Shown here piece by piece: positions 49,252 through 60,602 of a DNA stretch of 64,000 nt. A program made the translations under genes and the position numbers. The notes under the pieces were generated by a model that was not told the origin of the DNA, did no database searches, and saw nothing but the letters and a program-made list of their open reading frames with translations. Origin of the DNA: Actinomycetospora endophytica (GTDB taxonomy: Bacteria > Actinomycetota > Actinomycetes > Mycobacteriales > Pseudonocardiaceae); NCBI RefSeq assembly GCF_021026375.1, contig NZ_JAJNDB010000002.1:186001-250000 (forward strand). Reading direction: 5' to 3'. The stretch's first letter is position 1. Each line of letters opens with the position of its first letter.

Positions 49252-49907
49252 ACGAGCGACCGCGCCGCCGCCTCCGGATCCTCGGCCTCCGTGACGGCCC
49301 GCACGACGACCGCCCGGGTCGCCCCGGCGGCCACCACCTCCGGGAGCCGGTCGTGGTCGATCCCCCCGATCGCGAACCAGGGCCGCTCCGGCGCCGCTGC
49401 CGCGGTGGCCCGCACCAGGTCGAGGCCCGGGGCCGGACGCCCCGGCTTCGTCGGCGTCGGCCAGCAGGGGCCGGTGCAGAAGTAGTCGACACCCGGTTCG
49501 ACGGCGCCGGCGAGCGCCTGGTCCACGTCGTGGGTGGAGCGTCCGAGCAGCACGTCGTCGCCGAGGATCCGCCGCGCGTACTCCACCGGGAGGTCGTCCT
49601 GGCCGAGGTGCAGCACGTCGGCGCCCGCCGCGAGTGCGACGTCGGCGCGGTCGTTGACGGCGAGCAGCGCGCCATGGCGACGGCAGGCGTCCGCGAGCAC
49701 CTCGAGCGCCGCCAGCTCGTCGCGCGCCTCCATGCCCTTCTCGCGCAGTTGCAGCAGGTCCACGCCGCCGCGCAGCGCCGCGTCGGCGAACTCGGCGAGG
49801 TCCCCGCGCCCGGAGCGGGCATCCGTGCACACGTAGAGCCGGGCCCGGGCCAACCGCTCCCGACGGCGGGTGCCGAGGTCGTCCTGGGTGGGCGTCGAAA
49901 CGGTCAT
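49230..49907 (-). CDS. thiE: Thiamine-phosphate synthase ThiE
   Basis: A 225-residue TIM-barrel enzyme joining HMP-PP and the thiazole phosphate to thiamine phosphate. Conserved blocks: [57 protein letters not shown] and [12 protein letters not shown], all with phosphate/pyrophosphate contacts. ATG at 49907, divergent from the TPP riboswitch and thiO. The C-terminus LVGALPRS is encoded by the dispersed hairpin repeat. Confidence 0.95.
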   Translation of the reverse strand: MTVSTPTQDDLGTRRRERLARARLYVCTDARSGRGDLAEFADAALRGGVDLLQLREKGMEARDELAALEVLADACRRHGALLAVNDRADVALAAGADVLHLGQDDLPVEYARRILGDDVLLGRSTHDVDQALAGAVEPGVDYFCTGPCWPTPTKPGRPAPGLDLVRATAAAAPERPWFAIGGIDHDRLPEVVAAGATRAVVVRAVTEAEDPEAAARSLVGALPRS

Positions 49908-49944
49908 CGCGGCCGACGCTAGCGCGTAAGGTGGCGGGCGAGCA

Positions 49945-50048
49945 CCACCACGGGAGCCCGGAGCGGCCGGGCTGAGAGGGGACGGCGCACGTGTGCGCCA
50001 GGGTCCCGACCGTCGAACCTGATCCGGATCATGCCGGCGCAGGGAGGG
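49945..50048 (+). promoter_or_regulatory. TPP riboswitch (THI element) of thiO-thiS-thiG
   Basis: The conserved core is clear: CGGGAGCCCGG, GGGCTGAGAGGGGAC, then GAACCTGATCCGGATCATGCCGGCG and CAGGGAGG, ending 8 bases before the thiO ATG. The last AGGGAGG can also serve as the ribosome-binding site, so control is probably by sequestering it when TPP binds. Confidence 0.95.
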
Positions 50049-50055
50049 AACCACC

Positions 50056-52180
<2,125 letters not shown>

Positions 52181-52191
52181 ATCGCGAGCGT

Positions 52192-52246
52192 TGTCAGCGA
52201 TGCGGCGTCGCTGACGTTGAGTGTCAGCGACGCCGCATCGCTGACA
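52192..52246. repeat. REP-like inverted repeat (copy C, perfect)
   Basis: Perfect 24-bp arms (52192-52215, 52223-52246) with a 7-nt loop. Each arm is itself GTCAGCG-N9-CGCTGAC, so one long stem or two side-by-side hairpins can form. Between the convergent thiG and hydrolase genes. Confidence 0.85.
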
Positions 52247-52253
52247 GCTCGGC

Positions 52254-53009
52254 TCAGCGCGCCAGGAAGTCCTCCAGGATCGGCAGCACGACGTCGGCGC
52301 GGTGCAGCAGGCCGTTGTGCGTCGCGTTCGGGATGACGGCGAGCCGCGCGTCCGGGATGAGCTCCAGTTCCAGGGCGGCGTGCTCGACGGCCACGAAGTC
52401 GTGGTCGGCGATCATGATCAGCGTCCGCGCCCTGACCCGCGCCAGCTCCTCGTCCGACCAGCCGGTGAACCCCTGGATCGTCGGCTGCAGCTTCGCCATG
52501 AAGGCATCGAGGCCGGCGTCACCGGGCGGGGCCAGCCGCTCGTGCTCGCGCTGCATGGCGGCGAAGTCCTCGGCGGTCGGCATCCGGGTGGAGGTCGCCC
52601 AGCGCGACGGATCGAAGATCTCGGGGTGGTAGCCGTCCGGGCGCACGTGGCCGGAGCCGAAGACGAACCGCTCGAACCGGTCGGGGTACCGGATCGCCGC
52701 GTCCATGGCCGCGAGCCCGCCGAGGCTGAACCCCAGGACGTCGACCCGCTCGAGCCCCAGGTGGTCGAGGAGCCCGACGAGGTCGTCGGCGAGGTTCGGC
52801 AACGTCGGCGTCCGGTCGACGTCGGCCGTCCGGCCGTGACCCTGCTGCTCGACCGCCACCACTCGTCGTCGGGAACTCAGCGCGGGCAGGACGTCGTCGT
52901 AGTTCAGGTCGATCGTCAGGTGCCCGCCCGGCACCAGCAGCAGCGGGACCCCTCCGGACCCGTGCTCCTCGTAGTAGAGCGACAGCCCGTTCACCGGCGC
53001 GTACGGCAT
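52254..53009 (-). CDS. Alpha/beta hydrolase
   Basis: A 251-residue esterase/hydrolase: LLLVPGGHLTIDL (oxyanion), VVAVEQQGHGRT, nucleophile GFSLGG (Ser), acid in LIMIADHDFVAVEH and base in IPNATHNGLL. Substrate unknown. Last gene of a P450-SRPBCC-hydrolase unit (2-bp gap to the SRPBCC gene), suggesting joint turnover of a hydrophobic compound. Confidence 0.88.
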   Translation of the reverse strand: MPYAPVNGLSLYYEEHGSGGVPLLLVPGGHLTIDLNYDDVLPALSSRRRVVAVEQQGHGRTADVDRTPTLPNLADDLVGLLDHLGLERVDVLGFSLGGLAAMDAAIRYPDRFERFVFGSGHVRPDGYHPEIFDPSRWATSTRMPTAEDFAAMQREHERLAPPGDAGLDAFMAKLQPTIQGFTGWSDEELARVRARTLIMIADHDFVAVEHAALELELIPDARLAVIPNATHNGLLHRADVVLPILEDFLAR

Positions 53010-53011
53010 CG

Positions 53012-53458
53012 TCAGGACCTTTCCCGACCCTCGACGTGGGCCTTGAGCCGCGGCAGCGTCGCCTCGATCCCGCGGGCATTGGTCGCCGGGTAGCGGAGCA
53101 GTTCGAGGAGCTTCGGGACGCGGGCGGTCGACCAGTCGAAGGTCTCGGTGACCCTCGTCGAATCCTCGTCGACCGGCTCCAGCTCGTAGCGCCAGCGGTG
53201 GTGGCCGACGTGGCGCCAGGCGATGCGGCGGTCCTCGTCGAACTCCACGACCTCGTTGTTGATCGTGTACGGCACCCCGAGGCGCATCGACATGCCGAAG
53301 CGGGCGCCGCGCGAGAGCCGGTCGGGGCCCGCGATCGCGGAGCGGACCGTGCCGGAGCCGTCGAACCGGCCGTGCTCGCGCGGGTCGGCGAGAACGGCGA
53401 ACACGGCGGACGGCGGGGCGTCGACGACGATGTCGCGGCTGACCCGGCGATCACTCAC
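53012..53458 (-). CDS. SRPBCC (START-like) family protein
   Basis: A 148-residue START-like ligand-binding protein: VSRDIVVDAPPSAVFAVLADPREHGRFDGSGTVR at the N-terminus, a curved sheet (FGMSMRLGVPYTINNEVVEFDEDRRIAWRHVGHHRWRYELEP) and a C-terminal helix (PKLLELLRYPATNARGIEATL). Polyketide-cyclase/dehydrase-like binders of this kind carry or sense hydrophobic ligands. Lies between P450 and hydrolase genes with gaps of 7 and 2 bp. Confidence 0.88.
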   Translation of the reverse strand: MSDRRVSRDIVVDAPPSAVFAVLADPREHGRFDGSGTVRSAIAGPDRLSRGARFGMSMRLGVPYTINNEVVEFDEDRRIAWRHVGHHRWRYELEPVDEDSTRVTETFDWSTARVPKLLELLRYPATNARGIEATLPRLKAHVEGRERS

Positions 53459-53465
53459 GGCGCGA

Positions 53466-54803
53466 TCAGCCCAGCGTGACGGGCAGCGCGTCGACCCCGT
53501 ACACGACCGACGTCGTCCGCAGTGGCAGCGTCCGCTCGTCGGCCGCGAACGCGAGCTTCGGGAACCGCTGCAGCAGGGCCGGGTACGCCGTGCGCAGCTC
53601 CATGCGGGCCAGCTCGGCGCCGATGCAGCGGTGGATGCCGTGCCCGAACGCGAGATGGGGCGACGGCGGCCGTCGCGGGTCGAACACCTCGGGGTCGGGG
53701 GTGAGGCGCGGGTCGCGGTCGGCGCCGGAGAGCGAGACCAGCAGCGCGTCGCCTTCGGCGATCGCGACGCCGCCGACCACCATGTCCTGGGTCGCGAACC
53801 GGGGGAACGCGATCTGCACGACGGTCAGGTAGCGCAGCAGCTCCTCGACGAAGCCGGGCACCGACTCGGGCTCGTCGCGCACCATGGCCGCCACCGACTC
53901 GTCGCGCAGCAGGAGCACCGCGCCCAGCGCCAGCATCGACGCCGAGGTCTCCAGCCCGCCGGTGAGCAGACCGTCGGCGAGCTCGGCGAGCTCGTCGGTG
54001 TCCAGCTCCTCGCCGTGCTCCCGGATCAGCATCCCGAGCAGGCCGTCGCCGGGCTCGGCGCGCTGGCGCTCCACGACCCCGCGCAGGTAGTCCAGCGACT
54101 CGGAGATCTTGTCGAACGCCGAGGACGCGGCGCCGCCGAGCAGGTCGAACCGCGCCGTCGAGAGCGCCTGGAACTCGTCGCGCTCGTCGTAGGGGATGCC
54201 GAGCAGCTCGCAGATCGTCAGCGACGGGATGGGGGTGGCGAAGTCGCGGACGAGGTCGATCTCCTCGCCCGCCGCGTGCAGCTCGGCCATCGCGTCGAGA
54301 CGTCCCTCGACGATCTCGGCGATCCGCGGGCCCAGCCGCGAGAGCCGCCGGCCGGTGAACTCCGGGGTCAGCAGCCGGCGGAGCCGGGTGTGCTCGGGCG
54401 GGTCGGTGAACCCGAGACCGCCGGGGTTCTGGCCGGACTTGATGCCCGCCGACCCGACGAGGTGCCCGAAGTCGGTGGACAGCCCGCTGGAGCGGCCGAG
54501 GATCTCCCGCGCCTCCGCGTGGCCGGTGACCAGCCACGCCTTGACCCCGAACGGCAGCGGGAAGTCGCGCACCGGGTGGTCCTCGCGGGCCTCGCGCAGC
54601 GCGGGGACCGGGTCGAGGCCGTCGCGGCGCAGCGGCATCAGCGCGTAGTCCGGGATGAGGCTGAGCGGGTCGAGACCTCGCCGGCTGCGCCAGGCCAGGT
54701 ACTGCCGGGCGACGAACCCCGTCACCCGGGTGCGTGCGCCGTCGAGGCGACGCGCGATCGAGGCGCGCGCCGTGCTCGTCCTGCCGGAGCCCACGGAGAC
54801 CAC
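53466..54803 (-). CDS. Cytochrome P450
   Basis: A 445-residue soluble class I P450. Haem-thiolate loop FGHGIHRCIGAELARMEL, ExxR in VEELLRYLTV, I-helix oxygen-activation region GLLTGGLETSASML, and PPEHTRLRRLLTPEFT (C-helix). N-terminal ~45 residues are longer and more basic than typical (SARRLDGARTRVTGFVARQYLAW-type helix), without a clear membrane anchor. No ferredoxin gene nearby. First gene of the three-gene unit. Confidence 0.94.
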   Translation of the reverse strand: MVSVGSGRTSTARASIARRLDGARTRVTGFVARQYLAWRSRRGLDPLSLIPDYALMPLRRDGLDPVPALREAREDHPVRDFPLPFGVKAWLVTGHAEAREILGRSSGLSTDFGHLVGSAGIKSGQNPGGLGFTDPPEHTRLRRLLTPEFTGRRLSRLGPRIAEIVEGRLDAMAELHAAGEEIDLVRDFATPIPSLTICELLGIPYDERDEFQALSTARFDLLGGAASSAFDKISESLDYLRGVVERQRAEPGDGLLGMLIREHGEELDTDELAELADGLLTGGLETSASMLALGAVLLLRDESVAAMVRDEPESVPGFVEELLRYLTVVQIAFPRFATQDMVVGGVAIAEGDALLVSLSGADRDPRLTPDPEVFDPRRPPSPHLAFGHGIHRCIGAELARMELRTAYPALLQRFPKLAFAADERTLPLRTTSVVYGVDALPVTLG

Positions 54804-54893
54804 GTCACCACCCTCCCGTATCGCCCGAGCTGCCCTACCGGACGGGTGCAGGGTAGGACGTACGGGGTGGTCCCGGAGGTGACGGCCCCCGTG

Positions 54894-55586
54894 TCACGCG
54901 TCTCCCGGAGGGTCCGATCGAGTGATTGACCGGGCGCTGCTGGTGACGGAGGTCGCGCCTCGCAGGCCCATCCGCCGCAGCTCCAGATCGGCCAGCCGGA
55001 GCAGCATGCGGGGCTCACCCCGGCGCCAGGCCCCGGCGGGGTCGCCGTCCGGGCCCGCCGCGCGGCGCACCCGTCCCGGATCCCCGCGGACGAGTGCCCG
55101 GAGCGCGAGCAGGTCCACGTCGAGGTCCCGCGCGGCCAGCGCCTGTCGCACCTTGAGCACCCAGCGCAGCCGCAGCGCGAACCACGTCGTGACCACCGGC
55201 ACGGCGGCCACGGCGACGACGAGCCACGCGACCCCCGTCGCGATGGCCGCGACCGCCTCCACCTGGGCCCGCCCGGCGTCGGCCAGGGCGCCGCCGGCGT
55301 CGGTGCCGGGGGTGAACGCCCCCGAGAGCCGGTCGCCGACCAGCGGCACCCCGTCCGCGGCGCGCGCGGCCCCGGCGAACACCCCCCGCACCTGGTCGCC
55401 GGCGCTGGTCAGGCCCCGCCCGGGAGCCTGGAGCGCGAGCACGGTGTCGTGCAGGGCGATCGCGGCCGTGACCACGAGGACGACCCAGACCGCGACGGCG
55501 AGATCGGTGATCATCTGCAGCAGGCGGCGGCGTGGGCGCTCGGCGTAGAGGAGCAGCCGGGGGCCGGGCAGGGCGAGAGAGGACAC
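54894..55586 (-). CDS. Two-helix membrane protein, unknown function
   Basis: A 230-residue protein: transmembrane helix at ~25-47 (ITDLAVAVWVVLVVTAAIALHDTVLAL), an outer loop of ~75 residues, a second helix at ~125-145 (VAWLVVAVAAVPVVTTWFAL) and a cytoplasmic Arg-rich C-terminus with RKVRQALAARDLDVDLLALRALV-type sequence. No family named. GTG at 55586 is chosen because sequence upstream of it is not conserved-looking and overlaps the promoter of the next gene. Confidence 0.65.
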   Translation of the reverse strand: MSSLALPGPRLLLYAERPRRRLLQMITDLAVAVWVVLVVTAAIALHDTVLALQAPGRGLTSAGDQVRGVFAGAARAADGVPLVGDRLSGAFTPGTDAGGALADAGRAQVEAVAAIATGVAWLVVAVAAVPVVTTWFALRLRWVLKVRQALAARDLDVDLLALRALVRGDPGRVRRAAGPDGDPAGAWRRGEPRMLLRLADLELRRMGLRGATSVTSSARSITRSDPPGDA

Positions 55587-55673
55587 GCCCGAGTGTGTGC
55601 CCGAGCACCCACCCGGGCACACCGCTGCGCAGGTGTCGTAGCGGCGCCGTCCAACCGGAGGAGGTCGTCCGAG

Positions 55674-56648
55674 GTGCCCGAGGTCCGGAACGTCGCGATC
55701 CTGGACGACTACCAGCGGGTGGCCCGGACCAGCGCTGACTGGGGTCGCCTGGCGGCCGGGGTCACGACGTTCCACCACCACCTCGGCGGTCCGCACGACG
55801 TCGTGGCCGCGCTCGAGCCGTTCGACGTGCTCGTCGTCATGCGCGAGCGCACCGCGTTACCCGCCGAGGTCCTCGAGCGGCTGCCGAACCTGCGCCTGCT
55901 GGTGACGACGGGCCCGGCGAACGCGGCCATCGACGTCGCGGCGGCGCACCGCCTCGGCGTCACCGTCTGCGGGACCGGCGGCGTGCTCGACAACGCCGCG
56001 ACCGTGGAGATGACGTGGGCGCTCGTCCTCGCGACGCTGCGCCACGTCCCCGAGGAGGACCGGCGGCTGCGCGACGGCGGCTGGCAGGAGACCGTCGGCG
56101 GCGACCTCAAGGGGCACCGGCTCGGCGTCGTCGGGCTGGGCGGGATCGGCAGGCCGGTCGCGGCCGTCGGGCAGGCGTTCGGGATGGACGTCGCGGCGTG
56201 GAGCCGGCACCTCGACCCCGACGACGCGCGGGCGGTGGGCGTCACGCCGGTCTCGAAGGACGAGCTGTTCACGACGGCGGACGTGGTGACGATCCACATG
56301 AAGCTCTCGCGGGGCAGCCGCGGGCTCGTGGGGCGCGAGGACCTGGAGCGGATGGGCCCGCACGCGATCCTCGTGAACACCTCGCGCGGGCCGATCGTGG
56401 ACGAGGACGCGCTCCTGGCGGTGCTGCACGCCGGGTCGATCGGCGGCGCGGGCCTCGACGTCTACGGCGCGGAGCCGCTGCCGGTCGACTCGCCGTGGCG
56501 CTCGGCCCCGCGGACGGTGCTCACGCCGCACCTGGGCTACGTGACCGGACGGACGCTCTCGACGATGTACGCGGACGCCGTCGAGGACATCGAGGCGTTC
56601 GTGGCCGGGTCGCCGGTGCGGGAGCTCGCGGTTCCGCCGGCGCCCTAG
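55674..56648 (+). CDS. D-2-hydroxyacid dehydrogenase family protein
   Basis: A 324-residue NAD(P)-dependent dehydrogenase. Substrate domain (NVAILDDYQRVARTSADW..., LLVTTGPANAAIDVAAAHRLGVTVCGTGG) flanks a Rossmann domain with GVVGLGGIGRPVA, VNTSRGPIVDEDAL (catalytic Arg), GAGLDVYGAEPLP (Glu) and the catalytic His in LTPHLGYVT. Related to phosphoglycerate/glyoxylate reductases; substrate unknown. GTG 55674 follows GGAGGAGG. Confidence 0.9.
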   Translation: MPEVRNVAILDDYQRVARTSADWGRLAAGVTTFHHHLGGPHDVVAALEPFDVLVVMRERTALPAEVLERLPNLRLLVTTGPANAAIDVAAAHRLGVTVCGTGGVLDNAATVEMTWALVLATLRHVPEEDRRLRDGGWQETVGGDLKGHRLGVVGLGGIGRPVAAVGQAFGMDVAAWSRHLDPDDARAVGVTPVSKDELFTTADVVTIHMKLSRGSRGLVGREDLERMGPHAILVNTSRGPIVDEDALLAVLHAGSIGGAGLDVYGAEPLPVDSPWRSAPRTVLTPHLGYVTGRTLSTMYADAVEDIEAFVAGSPVRELAVPPAP

Positions 56649-56729
56649 TCGGTCGGCGCCAAGTCCGCGCCAAGTGGACCGGCACATCCTCGTCGTCGTC
56701 ACCCTCCAGCGACCGACGAGGACACCGCC

Positions 56730-57407
56730 ATGACCGCCACCACCGCCTCCGCCCCGACCCGCGACGCCGACCTGCTCGGCATCCGCATCGCCCACCGGAT
56801 CATGCGGCGCGACGCGCGCCGGCTCGCCGAGCTGGCCACCGCCTGGGCCGACGGCTCCGACCCGCTGACCGGACGACGACGGCGGGTGTTCGGCCGCTGG
56901 ATCGAGGGCCTGTGCCGGGACATCCACCACCACCACGCGACCGAGGACGACCACCTCTGGCCGATCCTGGAGCGGCGGGCGGGCGCCGAGATCGACCTCG
57001 CGCCACTCTCCGACGACCACGCCGCCCTCGACCCGGTGCTCGACGACGTCCGAGGTGCCTTCGTGGTGGCGGCCGCGGACGGGCGGGTCGACCCGCTGGC
57101 CGAGCGACTGACGTTCCTCGCGGACCTGCTCGACGAGCACATCAGCGAGGAGGAGCGCGACATGTTCCCGGTCATCCTGGGCTACGTGCCGCTGGCGGAG
57201 TGGTCGACGGTGGAGAAGGCCGCGCAGCGCGGCGGGCCGGGCATCCGGTACGCGCTGCCGCGGATCGTCGACGTCGCCACGCCGCAGGAGCTCGCGCGGA
57301 TGACCGCGGACGCGCCGGCCGTGCTCGTGCTGCTCATGAAGGCCCTGCTGCCGCGGTACCGGCACGAGAAGCGCCTCCTGGGTGCCTCAGGGCCTGGCCG
57401 CCCGTGA
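56730..57407 (+). CDS. Hemerythrin-domain protein
   Basis: A 225-residue four-helix diiron protein. Iron-ligand pattern visible: IAHRIMRRD (His), DIHHHHATEDDHLWPIL (HxxxE region), LSDDHAALDPVL (His) and LDEHISEEERDMFPVI (HxxxE). Hemerythrin-like proteins bind O2 or NO, or act in Fe-S repair. A second helical part follows (residues ~140-225). Its TGA lies inside the following hairpin. Confidence 0.88.
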   Translation: MTATTASAPTRDADLLGIRIAHRIMRRDARRLAELATAWADGSDPLTGRRRRVFGRWIEGLCRDIHHHHATEDDHLWPILERRAGAEIDLAPLSDDHAALDPVLDDVRGAFVVAAADGRVDPLAERLTFLADLLDEHISEEERDMFPVILGYVPLAEWSTVEKAAQRGGPGIRYALPRIVDVATPQELARMTADAPAVLVLLMKALLPRYRHEKRLLGASGPGRP

Positions 57408-57443
57408 GCACGTTCTGGGGCTATGACCCCGGAGAGTGCTCAC
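57404..57443. terminator. Bidirectional hairpin covering both stop codons
   Basis: GTGAGCAC (57404-57411) pairs with GTGCTCAC (57436-57443); an inner stem TCTGGGG/CCCCGGA caps it with loop CTATGA. The + strand TGA of the hemerythrin gene and the - strand TGA of the SARP gene are both within the outer stem. Confidence 0.75.
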
Positions 57444-60400
57444 GAGCGCGCAGCGCACCTCACGCGGCCCAACGTCGCGGTCCCGCTCATCGCCCCGGCG
57501 AGGTGGCCCTCCCAGGGGGCGAGGTCACGACGGCAGGTGGCCAGCACCTCGTCGTCGCCCAGCGCCTCCGCGGTCTCGGCGCGCAGCGCGGTCCACATCA
57601 GCCACCACCAGTCCGGGCTGATGGTGAGGTCGGGCCGCCAGACGCGCCGGGCCTCGTCGGGACGGCCGGCGGCGACGAGCGCGGCGGTGTAGGGCTCCGC
57701 GATGAGCGCGCCGCGGACCCGGTACTCCGCGGCGATCGGCTCGACGAGCTCGGCCAGCCGACCCTGCGCGTGCCGTACGCCGATCATCCCGACCATCGCC
57801 AGCGCCGACGCGTTCGCGAGGCCTCGCTCGGCGAGCGACGCCGCGACGGCCGTGTAGATCCGTTCGGCCTCGTCGTAGCGCTGCGCCACGAGTGCCTCGA
57901 GCGCTCGGAAGATCGTGGTCCAGCCGAGCGTGGAGGCGAGCTGGGCGTCCGGGGCCTCGGCGAGCGCCCGAGCCGCGTGCTCGCCCGCCGCACCGAAGTC
58001 CTCGCGGTAGCAGGCGTGCAGGAACCGGGCGTGGTGCCCGACCGACCGGTGCCCCCACGACCGCGCCGCCTCGGCCGCGTCGAGCAGTTCGACCCCGAGC
58101 GCATCGAGGTCGTCCCACCGGTCCGGGCGCAGCAGCGTCCAGAACCGCGCGTTGAGGACGAGGCAGCGCAGGTCCGGGTCGTCCCCGGCCTCGGCGAGGG
58201 CCGCGACGGCGGCCTCGGCGTCGGCCACCGCCCGCGCCGGCTCGCGGGGGTGCCAGGCGAACGCTCGGACCGCGAGCAGCCGCACCCGGTCGGCCGCGGC
58301 GATCGGCTCGGCGAGCAGCCGCTCGATCGTGTCCACGAGCGGGCGGTCGACGTCGGCGTTCTCGGCGAGGGCGAAGGTCACCGGCCCGTCGACGCAGGTG
58401 GCGGCGTCGACGAGGACCGCTCGGCCGTCGTCGGAGAGGGGGCCGTTCCCGACGACGGCGGCGGCCTCGGCCAGCGCCGTGGTCCGGTGTGTGACGGCGG
58501 GCAGCCCGGCGCCGGCGTGGGAGTGCGCGGTGGCGAGGGCGCAGCGGATCGCGAGTCGACGGCGGGGATCGGTCCGGGGGACGAGATCGAGAGCCCCGGT
58601 CAGCAGGTCGGCGGCGGTGCGCGGCGCCCCCTCTGCCCGGGCGTCTCGGGCGGCGCGCTCCACGTGCTCCAGCACCCGGTCCACCCCGGCCACCGGGCCG
58701 GCGGCGAGCGCGTGGCGGGCGAGGGCCGCGTGGTCGGCGGGACGGAGGCGTTCGAGCACGGTCAGCGCCTCGGCGTGCACGCGGGCACGGCGCAGGCGGG
58801 GGAGCTCGTCGTAGAGGGTCTCGCGGACGAGGTCGTGGGCGAAGCGGACCGCGTCGGGACCGGACTCGGTGAGCAGCCCGGTCACGACGCCGGCCTCGCA
58901 CGCGCCGAGCACCCGGTCCTCGTCGCCGTCCTCGAGCGCGACGAGCACGGACACGTCGACGTCCCGTCCCAGCACGGCGGCCCGGCGCAGCACCGACACG
59001 GCCGCGGCCGGCAGCTGGGCGGCGCGGCGGGAGAGCACGTCGCGGATCCCCGCCGGGACGGTGCGCCGGGCCGCGTCGAGCCCGACCGTCAGCGCGAACC
59101 GGGCGACCTCGCGGACGAACAGCGGGTTGCCGCCGGTCCGTGCGGCGATCCGCTCCGCGGCCTCGTCGTCGACCTCGAGGCCCTCCCCGGCGACGAGGGC
59201 TCTGACGGCGGCCGCGTCCAGACCGTCGAGTTCCAGCCGCTCGGCGGTGACCGTCGTCAGGGCCGCGACGGTGGTGACCAGGTCGTCGCCGACCTCGTCG
59301 GGCCGGAACGTCGCGAGCACCAGCACCCCGCCGACCTGCGCGGACGCGACCACCCGCAGCAGGCGCCAGGTCTCCTCGTCGCCGCGGTGGAGGTCGTCGA
59401 GCACGACGAGGAGCGGCCGGGTGGCGGCCTCCAGCGCCGCCACGAGGGCGCGGCCGGCGTGGAAGGCGCGGTGGGGGTCGTCGGCGCCCGTCGTGGTGAC
59501 CCCGCCGAGGGCCTCGGCGATCTCGCTCCACGCCCAGCCCGGCGGGGCGCCGTCGACCTCGGGGCAGCGGCCGCGCACCGCCTGCCAGCCGCGGCCGGAC
59601 AGCGCGCTCCGCAGCGCGTCGGCCAGCGTCGACTTCCCCGCGCCGGCCTCCCCGGTGACGAGGACCAGCCGGCCGGGGCCGTGCGGGTCGGCGACGGCGA
59701 GCAGCCGGTCGAGTTCGGCGTCGCGGCCGACGACGGGGTGCTCCGGCGTCGTGATCAACGGCGGGATCCGGACGTCCAGGGTCTGGAAGGGGTCTTTCCT
59801 GACGTGGGGCGGGAGGGCCAGATCCGGGTCATGGGTGAGGATGCGGCGCTCGAGGGCGGCCAGGCCCGGCGAGGGGTCGAGGCCGAGTTCGTCGGCGAGC
59901 CGGTGGCGCAGCGCGGCGATCGCGGCGAGCGCCTCGGCCTGGCGTCCGGTCCGGTAGCGGGCGAGCGCGAGCAGGCGGACGGGTTCCTCGCGCCACGGCT
60001 CGTCGCGGATCGCCGGGGCGAGGAGGTCGACGACGGCGGCCGCCCGGACCGGCGCGGGAGCGGCGTGCGCCGGGTCCTCCGCCAGCTCGGCAGCGGCTCG
60101 GGACTCGACGAGGGTGCGGCGCAGCTCGGTCAGCCGTTCGACCTCGGGGCGGGCCCACCCGGCGTCGGCGACGTCGGCCAGCGGCGCGCCGGTGAACAGG
60201 TCGAGGGCCTCGCGCAGGGTCGCCGACGCGGCCGCGGGCGACTCGGTGCGGGCGCGGTCGAGCAGAGCGGCCGCCCGGACCGTGTCGAGCCCGTCGCCGA
60301 CGCGCAGCGCGTAGCCGCCGGCCGCGCTGACCAGCACCGTCGCCGGGGTCCGTGGTGCACGGTCGGGTTCGAGGACGCGGCGCAGGTGGCTGACGTGGGC

Positions 60401-60592
60401 CTGGAGTCCGGCGAGCGCGCGGGGTGGCGGTTCGCCGGACCAGAGGTCGTCGACGAGGCGGTCGGTGGGCACGACCTCACCCGCGGCCACCGCGAGCCGG
60501 GCCAGCAGCGCGCGGCGCTGGACGCTGCCGAGGTCGAGCGGCCGGCCGTCGAGGACGGCGCGGATCTCGCCCAGCACCCGGACCGACAGCAC
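57440..60592 (-). CDS. SARP/AfsR-type regulator with AAA ATPase and TPR-like domains
   Basis: A 1050-residue regulator. Residues 1-95: OmpR-like winged HTH (VRVLGEIRAVLDGRPLDLGSVQRRALLARLAV...LVDDLWSGEPP). ~95-245: bacterial transcriptional activator domain (EALDLFTGAPLADVADAGW, RYRTGRQAEALAA). ~290-560: AAA NTPase with Walker A TGEAGAGKST and Walker B LLVVLDDLHRGDEETW. The rest is helical TPR-like. Large SARPs activate specialised metabolite genes; no biosynthetic cluster is in view, so the target is unknown. Its last codons (RCAARS, stop) come from the dispersed hairpin repeat. Divergence from thiD is 10 bp tail-to-head on the same strand. Confidence 0.9.
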   Translation of the reverse strand: MLSVRVLGEIRAVLDGRPLDLGSVQRRALLARLAVAAGEVVPTDRLVDDLWSGEPPPRALAGLQAHVSHLRRVLEPDRAPRTPATVLVSAAGGYALRVGDGLDTVRAAALLDRARTESPAAASATLREALDLFTGAPLADVADAGWARPEVERLTELRRTLVESRAAAELAEDPAHAAPAPVRAAAVVDLLAPAIRDEPWREEPVRLLALARYRTGRQAEALAAIAALRHRLADELGLDPSPGLAALERRILTHDPDLALPPHVRKDPFQTLDVRIPPLITTPEHPVVGRDAELDRLLAVADPHGPGRLVLVTGEAGAGKSTLADALRSALSGRGWQAVRGRCPEVDGAPPGWAWSEIAEALGGVTTTGADDPHRAFHAGRALVAALEAATRPLLVVLDDLHRGDEETWRLLRVVASAQVGGVLVLATFRPDEVGDDLVTTVAALTTVTAERLELDGLDAAAVRALVAGEGLEVDDEAAERIAARTGGNPLFVREVARFALTVGLDAARRTVPAGIRDVLSRRAAQLPAAAVSVLRRAAVLGRDVDVSVLVALEDGDEDRVLGACEAGVVTGLLTESGPDAVRFAHDLVRETLYDELPRLRRARVHAEALTVLERLRPADHAALARHALAAGPVAGVDRVLEHVERAARDARAEGAPRTAADLLTGALDLVPRTDPRRRLAIRCALATAHSHAGAGLPAVTHRTTALAEAAAVVGNGPLSDDGRAVLVDAATCVDGPVTFALAENADVDRPLVDTIERLLAEPIAAADRVRLLAVRAFAWHPREPARAVADAEAAVAALAEAGDDPDLRCLVLNARFWTLLRPDRWDDLDALGVELLDAAEAARSWGHRSVGHHARFLHACYREDFGAAGEHAARALAEAPDAQLASTLGWTTIFRALEALVAQRYDEAERIYTAVAASLAERGLANASALAMVGMIGVRHAQGRLAELVEPIAAEYRVRGALIAEPYTAALVAAGRPDEARRVWRPDLTISPDWWWLMWTALRAETAEALGDDEVLATCRRDLAPWEGHLAGAMSGTATLGRVRCAARS

Positions 60593-60602
60593 GTCCGGAA
60601 GC